From Morinoia aosen (Eukaryota > Arthropoda > Malacostraca > Amphipoda > Talitridae): a stretch of DNA of 64,000 nucleotides. Location: contig CM059578.1 of the NCBI GenBank assembly GCA_030386875.1, positions 19,515,009 to 19,579,008 of the forward strand, in the 5' to 3' direction. Of this stretch, positions 22,558 to 35,160 are shown piece by piece. How positions within the stretch are numbered: position 1 is the first letter of the stretch; the number at the start of each line of letters is the position of its first letter. Under the pieces are notes generated by a model that was given only the letters and a program-made list of their open reading frames with translations, made no database searches and was not told where the DNA came from. Position numbers and translations under genes: made by a program.

Positions 22558-22650
22558 TTGAAGAAAGTTTTTTCTGCTAGACGATTGGTTGTTTATCATT
22601 TCGTTTCTGTACTTCATTGCGTTAAGAGTAACACTGCTAACTGCACAGTC

Positions 22651-22985
22651 ATGCAACGATTCACAAATGAAGAAATGGCTGACATTCATTTGACTTACGG
22701 AGAAGCACAAGGACACTTGAGGCAAGCAGCAATTCTATACGGAAATAAGTTCCTGAACAGTAATATGCCAAATCTCAGGACCTTCACTACTATTCAAAGG
22801 AGACTTCCAGAAACTGGTTCTTTTGAGGTTACGCGACCTGATGCAGGGAGAGAAGGATTAAATCTTGAACGGGAGCAAGAGGTTCTATGTAGTACATTCA
22901 GGATCATCTTAATGCAAGTTTTCATTATGTTGCAGATACACTGGGGATCAGGGATTACGGGAACCATTTTGGGGGCATCTGCAGT
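22651..22985 (+). pseudogene. DUF4817-type transposase N-terminus (helix-turn-helix)
   Basis: From ATG 22651 the frame reads MQRFTNEEMADIHLTYGEAQ and continues through PNLRTFTTIQRRLPETGSF and DAGREG, the N-terminal helix-turn-helix module found ahead of IS630/mariner-like DDE domains in insects. Near 22890 the frame shifts; an alternative frame carries HYVADTLGIR, matching the second DNA-binding helix. The open frame reported from 22558 begins 31 codons earlier with unrelated sequence, so 22651 is preferred. Confidence 0.7.
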
Positions 22986-23090
22986 CCAAAAGTCGATTCT
23001 CCCGTTTTTGTTTTTATTGCTTTAATTGAGTTTGAGATATGTCCCCGAATATCTGTAAAAATATCAGGAACGTATCCCAGAGCTAACGTC

Positions 23091-23114
23091 CCCCCCCCCC
23101 GGGGGGGGGGGGGA
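23091..23114. repeat. Poly-C/poly-G junction
   Basis: A run of about twelve C is followed immediately by about fourteen G, interrupted only by one A before GGGCATCC. It is a homopolymer palindrome that is hard to sequence and could be an assembly artefact or a real quadruplex-prone site. Confidence 0.8.
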
Positions 23115-23155
23115 GGGCATCCCTCTTACGGATCTTTTTTTTCATTTTTAAACCT

Positions 23156-23900
23156 AGAGCAATTAAATTTGGTATACTGATAGGAAATGCAATTTTGAAT
23201 CATTCATCATTAATGACAAAATGCGATTTTCTTGAAAAGAAAATGGGAAATCATAGAAAACGACATTTTTGGGGGGGTTTTCTAAATGCTTCTCCTCCTA
23301 CAGTTTTTGAGCTACAGTAATGATTTTGGTATCATTGAATGCAGAATAACGTGGACAAAGAAAAAATTCCAAATTTTCAATTTTTTTTCATTTTATTTTT
23401 TTATATATTTCATCATTCATATTCCTCATCCCCATCCGAATATTTTTTTTATTATTGAATTTAGAGCAATGAAATTTGGTATACTGATAGGAAATACAAT
23501 TTAGAATCATTTATCATTTATGACAAAATGCGATTTTCTTGAAAAGAAAATGGGAAATCATAGAAAACGACATTTGGGGGGGGGGTTTCTAAATGCTTTT
23601 TCTCTGATAGTTTTTGAGCTACAGTAATGATTTTGGTATCATTGGATGCAGAATAACGTGGACATTCCAAAAACTTGAATGTTTTTCCTCAAATTTCCAA
23701 TATAAAAATTTAAAAAATTGAAAAGAAAAAAAATCAAAATATTCTCAAGAAAATTCAAATTCATGACGTCATAACTTTGAAACATGAATGAATTTTGAAA
23801 ACCTTCTCAATACATTGTAAAGCCCTTGTTTTTCTGCATCCAATGATACCAAAATCCTCACTGTAGCTCAAAAAATGTAGGAGGAGAAGCATTTTGTTTC
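23156..23900. repeat. Direct repeat of about 200 bp followed by an inverted part
   Basis: The segment GAAATTTGGTATACTGATAG through ATTCATAGAAAACGACATT-like sequence to GAATGCAGAATAACGTGG occurs at 23156-23360 and again at 23465-23670. Its end (TGCATCCAATGATACCAAAA, AGGAGGAGAAGCATTT) recurs inverted at 23840-23900. This filler lies between the two halves of the DUF4817 transposase relic. Confidence 0.65.
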
Positions 23901-23937
23901 TTAAAAATAGGTTTTATAAAAAAAGTAACTTATCAAG

Positions 23938-24245
23938 ACGTTTGTCATTACATCTTCGAAGTTTACAAAGCTAGAGCAATGCGGTTTGTTGCATTTGAAA
24001 GTGACATATGTGCTCTATCTTTATTACGGGTGAATTTCCGAAATTTTTTCTGGAAAGATTTCCGTAGACTTTTTTACCCTAAAATTATAACTTTTGCTCT
24101 GACCCTTACAATAAAAAATTCATGAAAATTCTCATTGAAATGATACAAAAAATCCACCCGTATTTTAGATAGAGCCCACGTTCGACTTTCAAATGCAACA
24201 AACCGCATTGCTCTAGCTCTGTAAATTTCGAAGATGTAATGAATA
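23938..24245. repeat. Foldback element of about 310 bp
   Basis: The arms match in inverse: CATTACATCTTCGAA, CTAGAGCAATGCGGTTTGTT and GCATTTGAAAGT at the left against AAATGCAACAAACCGCATTG and TTCGAAGATGTAATGA at the right, about 75-110 bp each. No coding capacity. Confidence 0.7.
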
Positions 24246-24429
24246 ATATATGTACATATATAATTTTATTTTTTTTCAAATAAAAAATTTTCTATGGCCT
24301 TATGAAAAATTTTTGTTTAAGATAAGTTGTTACAAATGTGGAGATCTAGTAGTCTGCAAATTTTCATAGACGTACGTCCAATAGAACCAAAGTTGACCAG
24401 TTCATCAAAATGGTTCCCTTAAGCTGAAG

Positions 24430-24990
24430 TGCGAAACGTTTTGCGTGCGAGTGATCTTCATCCCTACATATATGACAGAGTTCTAGGATTGCTACCAGCA
24501 GATTACCAACCTCGGGTTGTCTTTTCAAGATAGTGTCTTAATAAGCTACGCTACAATTGGAATTTTTCTTCATCCATTCGTTTTACAGATGAATCAAATT
24601 ATTCATGAGAGGATGTTTTTAACCATTAAAACCGGTACCACTGGGCAGAAGAAAATCCCACAACATTATTGAACACAAACATCAACATCGGCACAGTGTT
24701 AATGTTTGAGCAGGTATTGCAGAGAATCACTTGATCGGTCCATAAATTTTCCTTGCAATACTCACAGGGGATACTTACAATGTTTTCCTGCAAAGGACTA
24801 TTCCCGTATTACTTGAAAATGCTCCTTTTGATATTCGCCGCAGAATGCTGTTTCAATAAGATAGTGCCCCGCCTCATTTTTCACGAGCACCAAGAGACAC
24901 ACTGATCATAAGTTCCCAGACAGATGGATAGGATGTGGAGGACCAGTAAACTGTCCTTATAGGTCTCCTGATCTGAACCCATTAAGAGGA
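24430..24990 (+). pseudogene. DUF4817-type transposase DDE domain, decayed
   Basis: Motifs can be read in mixed frames: LHPYIYDRVLGLLPADYQPR, then SSIRFTDESNYS (first Asp), YHWAEENP, a Trp/Gly region replaced by stops, PRQMDR with GGPV-like sequence, and SPDLNPLR near 24975. These follow the usual order of the IS630/mariner-like DDE domain in insect DUF4817 elements. Stops and frameshifts are abundant. It is the C-terminal half of the relic that begins at 22651, separated by 1.4 kb of inserted repeats. Confidence 0.65.
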
Positions 24991-25012
24991 ACGTCCGAAC
25001 CGAAACAGGAAT

Positions 25013-25490
25013 TTTTATTGCTTTTTTCGCAAGGGATATTGCTTACTTCACAAGCTGTCAAATTTTCAGAACGATCTGATCTGAGCACCGTAAGTGGGGG
25101 AAATGGGGTGGAGAAGGGGGGGGGGGGGTTTGGGATCCAATCAGCAGCCAGTGCCGACCAGCAAGTGCATGTGCCACGCCCCTGAAAATTCTTTTCCTGT
25201 GGCTTTTATTGCTCTATTCAATACAGAGGTTCTTATTGTACAACCTATAAAAGGTTCAGAACGGTCTGGGCATCGTGAGAGAGGAAAACGGGGTAGGGGG
25301 GGGGATTCAAATGCAGCTGTTAGGGCCGGACAGTAATTGCGTTAGACACGAACCAGAAATATCTGGATTTTGTTTTGTTGGTCTATTCAACACAGAACTC
25401 CTTAGTTTACAATCTAGCAAAGCTACACAACGTTTTTTGCTCCGTGAGAGTGGAAAACAAAGGCAGGAAGGGGTGTAGCGCATTTAGAAC
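25013..25490. repeat. Three diverged tandem units of 170-190 bp with G runs
   Basis: Each unit contains a CGTGAGAGNGGAAAAC-like word, a G-rich run (thirteen G near 25118, nine near 25297), a GGCTTTTATTG or GGTCTATTCAACAC word and an AGAACGGTCTG-like word. The open frames at 25094-25478 are by-products of this repetition. Confidence 0.55.
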
Positions 25491-25825
25491 TACACCGCAG
25501 CGAGCGCTTCGGAGCGGTGATGCGTATCAGTGATACCAGTTCTATACGTATCTGTGATACATGTGGTACCAGTTCCTTCAAGAAACAATAAAAAAACGCG
25601 CAAGAAAAGATATTCATATGTTCAGAGAGCTTTCAGAACGTCAACCGCGTGAATTTTTCCAAATAAAATAGCTTGCAAAGAAAAAAAATGGAAAATTGTA
25701 GAAAAATGCTCCCTCCGAACAGCTGTTGGAGGTAAAAAGCTCAAAATCTATCTCCTCCGAAAGTTATTATCGTAAAGCAATGACTTAGGCCTCATTGAAT
25801 GCGCAAAATGTTGCAGCATGTGCGG

Positions 25826-26430
25826 ACGGCACCCACGTTGAAGTTGCTCCAGTCTGTGTGCGTGAGCGAGTCTGTGTACGTGCATGGCTAGTCAACATCA
25901 CTAAAAACCACGCCCATTTCAACAGCTGCCACGCGTCGCTGCGTGACATAAATGTGGTACAAACATTTATTATGGTGTGCACTTTGCCATTGAAGTTTCA
26001 TTTAATAGTGGATTAAAATACCCTATGTTTCATTGTACACATGAACGTCTCAGCCGTCTTAAAAGACACATATTATATGAGTTACTGCGATTCTACCGTG
26101 TCATAATGTATCGTTCGTATGTCACGATGTATTGTTTACAATGCAAATCTCTTAAGTTCATATTATAAATATGTAGTTTATTCGAACAATTAACCCATTC
26201 TTTTTAAGTTAATAGAAGTATTTTAACTGGTTCATTATAATATGAATTAAATGAAAGTATTCAAGTGCTGAAGCGTTCTGTAAGATGCCTTTTATGCATA
26301 TTGACGCCAAATGAATTCGAATAATTAAATTTTACAAATTCAGTGGAAAACTTGATGTGCTCATATCAGTATATTTACTAGCCACTTCCTTCTCGTTTAA
26401 TACCATACTATTTTGGTCGTAAAGTGCAAA
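25826..26430. repeat. Left part of the 1-kb long-TIR element family
   Basis: It begins GCACCCACGTTGAAGTTGCT and is colinear with 10489-11070 through ACCACGCCCA, GCGTGACATAA, AGTTACTGCGATTCTA and AAGCGTTCTGTAAGATGCC. The right end appears lost. The flank at 25745-25825 (ATCTCCTCCGAAAGTTATT) recurs inverted at 38570-38640, next to the right-end copy at 38427. The remaining 26430-26846 shows no gene. Confidence 0.6.
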
Positions 26431-27171
26431 GTAAAGGAACCTCGGTACTTTCATTGGCGATAAAGAAAACTGGACGCTAACACAAGAAATAATGAATGTT
26501 ATAAATTGCATCGCCAATGTTTCACCTTTTTAGTTTCCCTCGGGAAATAGTCCCCGTTCCCCTGTCATATATGACATACATATATGATGCTTCATCAATA
26601 CCGATATTTTTCAGTTGCTCTGACGATGAGATAGTTTTTAAATGAATATTAAAGCTCATGGCCACACTATTTATTGCTGCCAAGTTAGTTATTTTTTGTG
26701 TCTTTACGGCCGTTACGACGCCGGTGTCTTTACGTGACAACTATGATATATTGGACGATATTTAATGTCATCTTAAAAACTTCTTGCATAAGTAATGGAA
26801 AAAACATTCTAAATGAAAGATATTTGCATGTAGTTATTCATTTGTATAGGGTGATGTGTTCACGACCCGGACAGTAAAGTGAATAATATTCATAAAAAAA
26901 GTTATTGAGCTACAGGAGAGATTTTGTGCTTTAAAGAAAGCTAAACTAATCTACCATCTTATGCTATGAGTTTCACATCAGTAGATATCATAGTATTGGT
27001 TTTACAGCCGTTTTTAAAATCCAGAATTCTATGTCCGGGTCGAGACCGCGTGTTCACGACCCGGACGGGGGTGTGGTCTCAACCCGGACAGATGTTTTGG
27101 TCCACCAAAAACACACTTACACAAATGTTTTATATTTTTTCTTACTAAGAACATCCAGAACATGACACTGA

Positions 27172-28834
27172 TGTCACGATACAATGCTGATCAAGCACGT
27201 AACGTAGGAGGACTTGCAACCTCCGCAAAATAAATAAAATGTACACCTTTCTGCTCGCCAGCTACCCACATAATTAGTCATGGAGAATAATGGGCCTCAA
27301 GATTAAACACATTTATTTTGAGTGAACACATGGAGCTGACACAGGGAAATTATGTTATCGCAACACTCATATTCGCACCAGAGCCCTCAGGCAAGATGCT
27401 AATGATTTGCGACATGGCACTTTAAAAATTTAGACACACGAAATGAATATTCTAGTTAATGCACACATGAATGAATGGTTACGTATAACATAAGTTAGAA
27501 CCCACTTCACAAAATCGGACACATGAAATGAATCTTCTAGTTAGTGCACACATGAATGCATGGTTACGTCAAACATGGGTTAGACCCCTCGGCTATTAAA
27601 CACCACGTGCTGCCTAATTCATATTACACACTGCGCGCCAAATGGATTTGCACTGTTCAGCGTGCTGCTGCGTATCTAAACTGGCACCACGGCCATCCTC
27701 TGGAGTTCATGCTGCAATACAGCACTCGCATTTTGTTAACGCTTCGTTGACATTACTTTACTGTTGGTTCCTTTTGCCTTACTGCAGCTGAATACTCCTC
27801 GATCGTTGACCGGTTGAGACATGTAAGCACTGTACCCCGGGCACTCCTGTCAGCAGCGAGCACCAGGCTGCTGACCACTTCACGACTCTGATACTGCCCG
27901 GCTGCAGCTACTGCCCTCGGTCTCAGCTGACGCGTAGGCCAGCTTCCCAACCCGCCTGTGCAAATAATAAGCGGGGTTGAGTCATCTATTCCCCGAGACA
28001 TAAACGTTATATCCCCTCCGAGAATTGACATGAAGCTTCAACTGACAATGTGGCTATTCCCGACATGATTAATTGACTTTCTCCCCTTTTTACTAGAACA
28101 AATCACAAGCGCTTTGTTACATTAAAACATCAAGCCTGCACTTTAATAATAAACACAAATATTCTAATTCCCCATTCTATGCCGTCTCAAAAAAAAGAAC
28201 CCTATGAAAAATGATCATTTTACCGTCATACAAAAAGTCAAACTCAAGGCATCCTGTTTGAGATAATAAATCCCACACGCCCCGGATTGAAAAATTAAAC
28301 ATTTGCATAGATCCAAAGACTGATCCTAGCACAGAACAAAGAATGTAATCTCACCTCCCATCTTGGCACACGCAGGCCTACATCTTCACTTAGTCAGGAT
28401 CACGCAGAAATAGACCGGCTGCTTTCAAGCCTCAGCTTATATATCTCACCCCCACAAAGGACGCGTCCCGTGCGGCATTGCGCTATACCCGCGCCAAGCT
28501 GAACGTGACGTATCCCTCCGTGATTGGCTATCCCTCGCAATATTGCTACGCATATTTCTCAAAATAAACCCATAACTCCTTGATTTCTTAACCCGTGGGC
28601 AATTAAGTTTTTAACCCCTTCCTTTCCGTGCTATGTATTCACGTTGCACTCGTCTTATTATGTATTCAATTTGGCGCACTAGCTTTTCAGTCCAGTCGCT
28701 ACCCTCTACGTACTCCGCCCATCTGCTGATGTGGTGCACCCCTCATCCCCTCACGATCGCGCTCTGCTGCAGAGCCCGTTGCCTTGCTGCGTAGCTTCGG
28801 TTTTCATATGCCTAATATAAATTGTATCCTAACA
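27172..28834 (-). repeat. 3' LTR of the non-coding retrotransposon
   Basis: This LTR begins on the minus strand TGTTAGGATACAATTTATAT and ends TGTATCGTGACA. It holds a TATA box (plus positions 28436-28444) and a later AATAAA on the minus strand (27312-27317). By eye it differs from the other LTR at about 11 of 1663 positions. The 64- and 92-residue open frames inside occur identically in both LTRs only because the LTRs are copies. Confidence 0.85.
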
Positions 28835-31800
28835 TCCCCGCGCCCTTCGCAAAATTTGAGCCAACGGTTCAAATTTTCTTATGATAATATCAAATTTATA
28901 TAAGGTCGTAGACTTCCATCCGTACTTTGCATATCCGCAGAAATGAACATAACTATTATGTTGTTGCCGCACGCTGACGTTGATAAACATAGACGTATGA
29001 CGTTAATCAAACACACATCGCATCCCAACGTCCAAAAATCACATCGAAAAGAAACATCCTAGGACTCGGAGAAAACACAGCTAACATAACACACATAGGG
29101 GGCACATAGACACAAGAATATTGAAACACACTCATGACATTTAATATTGAAACACACATATGACATTTAATATTGAAACACACATATGACATTTAATATT
29201 GAAACACACATATCAAATTTATCTTATTTTCCGGCTTGCCTTCGGCATACCAACGACATTAGAGATTGTTTAATAGGCGTGTTCATTACAAGGCAAACAT
29301 TATCGCGCTTATAAGCCGCCTAACCACTTCTCTCTAAATTTGGGGCAATGTTTCAACGTTGAATATCTTCTTATTGATCCTCAGCTCGTTCTCCTTCCAA
29401 GCAGTGGTGCATCATTATTGTTATCATCCTCAAAATCATTATCAGCATTATTATTACATTTTCTCGGCAAACGTTATCATCAAAGGGGGGCCCCATGGTT
29501 CATCAGGATTTGTAACCTACTAACATTCCGTTGTCGATTCAATCAATGTTCACCATCCTTGCGTCACGCTATCTGCGTGGAAAATATTTGTTGAAATTAT
29601 CCTTGCGTCGCGTTACACGCGGAAAATTAGACATCGCGTTTCCGCGGAAAAACTGTAGATTCCATCGTCGGAGCTCGTAAGCTGGGCTCGTCAGCCCTTC
29701 ATTCGTTTCCCAGGGTAACTATCATATTTCAGAGATCAACTTCCACCTACGATTTACCATCTAACATTGTCACTTAGGTGATCGATAGACATCGTACAGT
29801 TTGGTTCCTCTTAATTAATTATTCACTTCTCGTGAATCTTTCCAAGCCTACCCTGACTGGGCAGAAGTGAGATCACAAGAGTTTCAAATAAATTAATAAG
29901 TGCAGGTATCCATAATGAACTACAGACAAAGTCAAGAATGCTTCGACGGTGTCACTGCTCATTTACTTTCACCTAACTTCCTAAACATGTACACAAATGA
30001 AATAACATATGCACAACGAGAGATTTACCAGGTTGGCAGATATCCCGTGTGCTATTATTCAAAGAAAATAGAAATAGAGTGTTAACATTTCATCAGACTT
30101 ACGCCACACTGCCGTGCACTGCAGTTTAGGCGATCCAATTACTCATCCGCACCCACAAAATCATGAGAAAATTACAATCACATCCTAATTTCCTGATTTA
30201 CCAGCCCTTGAGACAGTTTAGCCTTTATTCATATCATGTCATTCCACTCGAAGAGACGTCGTTGAACTTTCATGACCTTATTAACGTATTTACATAACTC
30301 GGGAGCCTGCAGTATGTTTGCCGTGCAATGACGGAGACAGTGTTGTATCAGCTTAACATAACTATTATACAAAGAAAATTAAATTAGCATATCCGTCGAT
30401 GTTGGAGTACGAACAGTTTGAGTGCCTGGAACATCCCTATGCGAAGGAAACACCAAAACTTCCACACAAGAACGCTGCGGCAACTCACACCAAATTGTAT
30501 CCAAAAGTCAGTAAGTCAATCAGGTAGTCTAAATCCGGTAAACATCGCAGTTACTCAAACTCAGAAAATAGGATATGCTCTACTTCTAGTTGTGCCACTG
30601 CAAATTTAGGTCAAAATCGCAGTTCCTATTCTCGTTCCCTCACACACCGTTCACCAGGTGGAAAGAAGCAAAAGTTCCTGGCAACGCGCATGGGAGATTC
30701 AGAATTAAGGAACAGTTCTTATTCTATAACACTTAAAATAAAAATGTAACGTTCCCAGTACACCAAGATTCACGGGATTCCGCCGCAGTAAGAAACGCAA
30801 AAACACACCGAGCGAACATACCTTCATGAAATCTCGCTACCCAGGAATAAGTCACATTTCTTTTGTGCAACTTAACCTACTACAGTTTCGTGTCATGTGT
30901 TATCTATTTACAACGTCTGCAGTGACCCTAAAATATTAATCATCCTACGTACTCCTTGTCAAGCCTGCCTAGAGTCTGACCTTCCAGACAATCCTGACAT
31001 AGGAAAACGACTTATTATTCGCTCTTGTACTTTCATTAGCTGATAAAGGAATGGCATATGAAATTTTCCGTAAACATACAACTCGCAAAGACAGAGCACA
31101 GAAAACGAGCTATAATATTTTTCGAAGAAATTCCTGCCATAGATGTTCGACGTATTTTCAAATAAATACACCAGTGATATTTCTACCTTATTTACTCTAG
31201 CATTCTACATTCTCGCGTTCACATAATACCACACTCGAGCATAAGCACATCAGCTTGAACGTACCGCCACAATTTCTTAATTGCGTGAGCTATTTACAAA
31301 GCAATAAAATCTCGGCAGAGTCTCTCTGCTGTACGGTGTACCTCTCTTGCCTACATTCTCAAGTAAATTTCAATTGTACACTCCAGTCGCTAAGCAGATT
31401 CAATTTTAACGCTATAAATAAATTCGTCTGCAGAAATCACACTCCATTTCGAAATATTGAGCATTTTCTGTTGTGGAAAATAAACATATCCCAATGAAGT
31501 TGATAAATACATCCTAATTATGCAAACACAATCTCGTCATCAATTACGATTGAATTTCAATTACTGACGAAACGGTCCACACAATTTGATTAAGGTTACC
31601 GCCTAATCATGTTGACATTCTAGGCATTATTGTATGCTTCCGCTCCTCCAATCTTATGCTCAAACATAGACGGCTCGTTTGAGTTACATTGTTGATCAGG
31701 CAAAATTCAACTCTCACGAACCTGTCTGAAGTCCGCGCACGAACGAGAGAGAATGCGTAGACAAATACGAGGAATGAAAAAATATGCGGAAACACTCTGA

Positions 31801-34800
31801 AGAATTATCGGGTATGTTCCATTCCACCAATATAATTTATATTAAATGTCAGGTCATTTTCGTATTTAGTACAAGTAAATTTTTCTGTTCAGCGAGACAA
31901 TACTCCTAGACGTATGCACGAAATATTCATCTTTCACACAAGGCACCACTTTTACTTTGCGATAGAATACGATGTTGCACGTTCTGAAGAAGAATACGCA
32001 ATTTTTCTAATTAACTCACACTTCCAAAAAAAATTCATTCATTGGCGACATGTAATGGAATAGATAAATGTATCTAAACTCCACGTGTTCTTTTTCTACA
32101 ACTACGCATACTTAATTATTAATAGAGTTTCATCCCACTTATAGCAGCTGAGATTGGAACACACTAAATTTGAGATTGGAACACACTAAATTTATTCGCC
32201 AAACACCGTCGACACTTGCAAAAAATTTATATACTCCCAGGAGTTTATGTGAATAGCAGCATGACGCAATAAAAATTTTCATGCCCATGGAATTTGAGAA
32301 GGAAAAACAAGTCATTTTGAAATAATGGAGTATCGCAACAGATAAACAAAAATATTCACTTCCCACTCTTGAACACTGGAGGTTTGCATGAATTGTTGTG
32401 AACACAGAAAATTTAACGAATAAAGTTTACTTTACTGGTCCCGTGTGTAGGCGTTATTTCTATTTTAAGTAACTAAAATTATGTCAAGAATTAATTAGCT
32501 GCGTAGCATCTAAGAGATACCACACATTCTTAAAATCACCACACTAAATTATCGATAATCCTACATTCCGTCACTTAACTCAATTTACTCCTACGATTGG
32601 AAAAGGTAACATTAACTCTGTCTATGATGGCAAGAAAATTGAATTTCGGAAACAATTCCATCACTCATATCAGCGATGTTAAATATTTTTATAATTAAAG
32701 TACTCAATATTAGCGAATGAAAATGTGAATCACGTTATTAAATTATCTCGACAAAAGATTACATTACGTTAAACAGCAGCTATTATGAAACTGAATTCAT
32801 ACGACGTTTCAAAATTTGTCCTCAGATGTTTTGGCGAAGGCGATTTTTCACTAAAATTAAGGCATTAATTTTCCTGCGCCACCTATTTCTATTTCTACAC
32901 AAAAATTTAGCAAATGCAATTGGCGGATCAATCATAGCTACATTCAAATTCACCGCACAAAATTTCACCCAACACATCGTCGAGAAAGTTCTTGCTAAAA
33001 TATTATTCTATCAAAATGCAGCAGAATTAATTCTCTCAAAGCACACAGATAGAGTTCAAACACAATCACATTCGACTGTGATTTTAATTAAAATTCAATG
33101 ATACTGGCTGCACCTCAGAACTCGACAGCATTATGATGGCTTTTACATGTTCCCAAAACAAACATACTCAGAAGCTCCAGCATCGTCACTCAAGATATGG
33201 GCGAGATTTACTGCAAAAACGATCAAAGTTACTGATGGTACTCTTCTCTCATGACGTGTAGAAAATTTAATGGCAACGTGTAATACTACCAAAAACCTGC
33301 ACACTAATTCACGTTCATTTCAACGAGTCACTCAGAACGGTCTGGCCGCAGCAAGGAGAGCTTCAATTTTTATGACTCTAACAGCCGACTCGTACGGTCT
33401 TGCACAGCGGCATGAGCCTCTATGCTGGAATTTTACTTTAAATATTAAACTGCCCTGAAAGGGCCCGGAAACCAGCACACATAGAAACATACATTGAACT
33501 ACCCTGTATTACACAGCAAGAAAATTTGATTTTAAGGAAAATTCTACCACCGTGGGTCAGAAAATATAAATTGTGGAATTTTAGGTCTCAAATGTCATTA
33601 ACAAAGGTATGCATCACGTTGCTAAGGCTTGTCAGAAATTACTATGGAAACATATTCACACGACAGCGCACAAAATTTTCTACTAGTTATTTTAATTTAA
33701 TGCATACGGGATGGTAAATTTCAATTTTGATTAATTACCAGAAATTCCTACACACTGCAAAACACCAAATCGGTTTCAAAGCTTCAACTGAGACAATCAG
33801 GTTTTTATAAAATTTAAAGCATAAAATCCGGAGCCATTGCTACAAACTCAATCCTTAGTACATACTATAATTCGATAAATCCAAGTGAAATGCAGCACAC
33901 AGAAAGTTTTTATCCCACACATGAACAAGAGGTAATCAAAGTAAAAGAAAGTTTCGAGAGCCAGCCCCTGCACAACAAAAAGTTACTGCTTTCATCTTTC
34001 AACACACTCAGACAAAATTCTAACAACACTCAGCAAAACATAAGGGTTTCTCACTGCCCAAAAATATGCTCAGAAGACTCGACAGCCTGATCATTGAGCA
34101 ACATATGTAACACTGTTGATATGAACTTATTAACTTCCCCTTGCATTTAGCAACTTAAAGTCAGCTAGTGGTGAGCTTTACAGTTCTCGGTCGAGCACAT
34201 TCCAATCAGTTAGTGACTTCTAGCGGACATGAGTTGTGGTGTGGCCCCAACCTCGCTTTTATGACTTCAAAGCCTGAGATGCAATTATTTACTGGAAGCG
34301 CAGCTTCCCAAGTCAAGCCCAACGGCCAAGGACTCTTAAAGCTGCCGCCCAATGGTCTGTTATTTAACTCTGTTACAGTTGCAAAGATTATGCGAAAATT
34401 CAATACAAGGCAAGTCTTTGCAAGTCAATGTGCAATTATTTGAAAAACTTTGTCGGAAGATCATTACACACAAAATTCCTAGCAACTGAGAATTATTACG
34501 GAAAGCATTCTGGTAAACTTCATTGTGAAAGAAATGTTTAACTATGTTTTAAAGGAGGCACTTCACATCAATGATAAATGAGCAACGCATGTGATGTTGG
34601 TAATATATATGCACTTCGAAACACCAACGGACTATGACTCCAATAGACAATGCTACTCTGACTCAGTGGGCTTACTTTTAATTAGTTCCCGAAAAAGAGG
34701 TCCAACCACAGCTTTAAGAAATTTTTCAGCCTGGCCCACAGAAAGCTCGGCCGGTCTCAAGCCGCGGCATATTTACCCAAAAGATTCGGCTGCACACAAC

Positions 34801-35160
34801 GTGAATGTAAGGGAATGGCACATGTAAAATTGTGTATGACATTGAGCACTCACACGACCCAATTTGATAATTAATGCGTTACTCGAAGGGTCATTACAAC
34901 ACCTATAAAAATTTTGAGACAACTGAAAATGCTAAGAATTGCTGAAAAAATTTCCATACAGAAATGCAGGTATCACGCTAAATAACACGAGAAAAATGGT
35001 ACAGGAAGAAATTGCTGCTTAATAGCGAGCACTTGTTATAATGAATTTAATAGTTAATGATTTTCTCGAAGGATATGTGACGTACACAAAATATTAAAGC
35101 ACTGTAAATTCCATGCCAATATGTAGGTATCAGGCTCACAAAGTGTACGTTCATTTCTCC
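28835..35160 (-). other. 6.3-kb non-coding interior of the LTR element
   Basis: No gag or pol motif was recognised on either strand and no long frame exists. Small repeats are visible: three to four units of a 27-bp CATTTAATATTGAAACACAC pattern at 29130-29215 and a 22-bp duplication (GAGATTGGAACACACTAAAT) at 32150-32192. Conserved non-coding interiors of this kind define LARD elements. Whether it derives from a decayed coding interior cannot be told without relatives. Confidence 0.6.

Noticed and set aside
24430-24450. Additional hammerhead core near GCGAAACG
   Set aside because: No CUGAUGA lies at the required distance on either strand.
27556-28031. 64- and 92-residue frames duplicated exactly at 35545-36020
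   Set aside because: Duplication reflects the two LTRs; neither peptide resembles a known protein and they overlap the promoter region.
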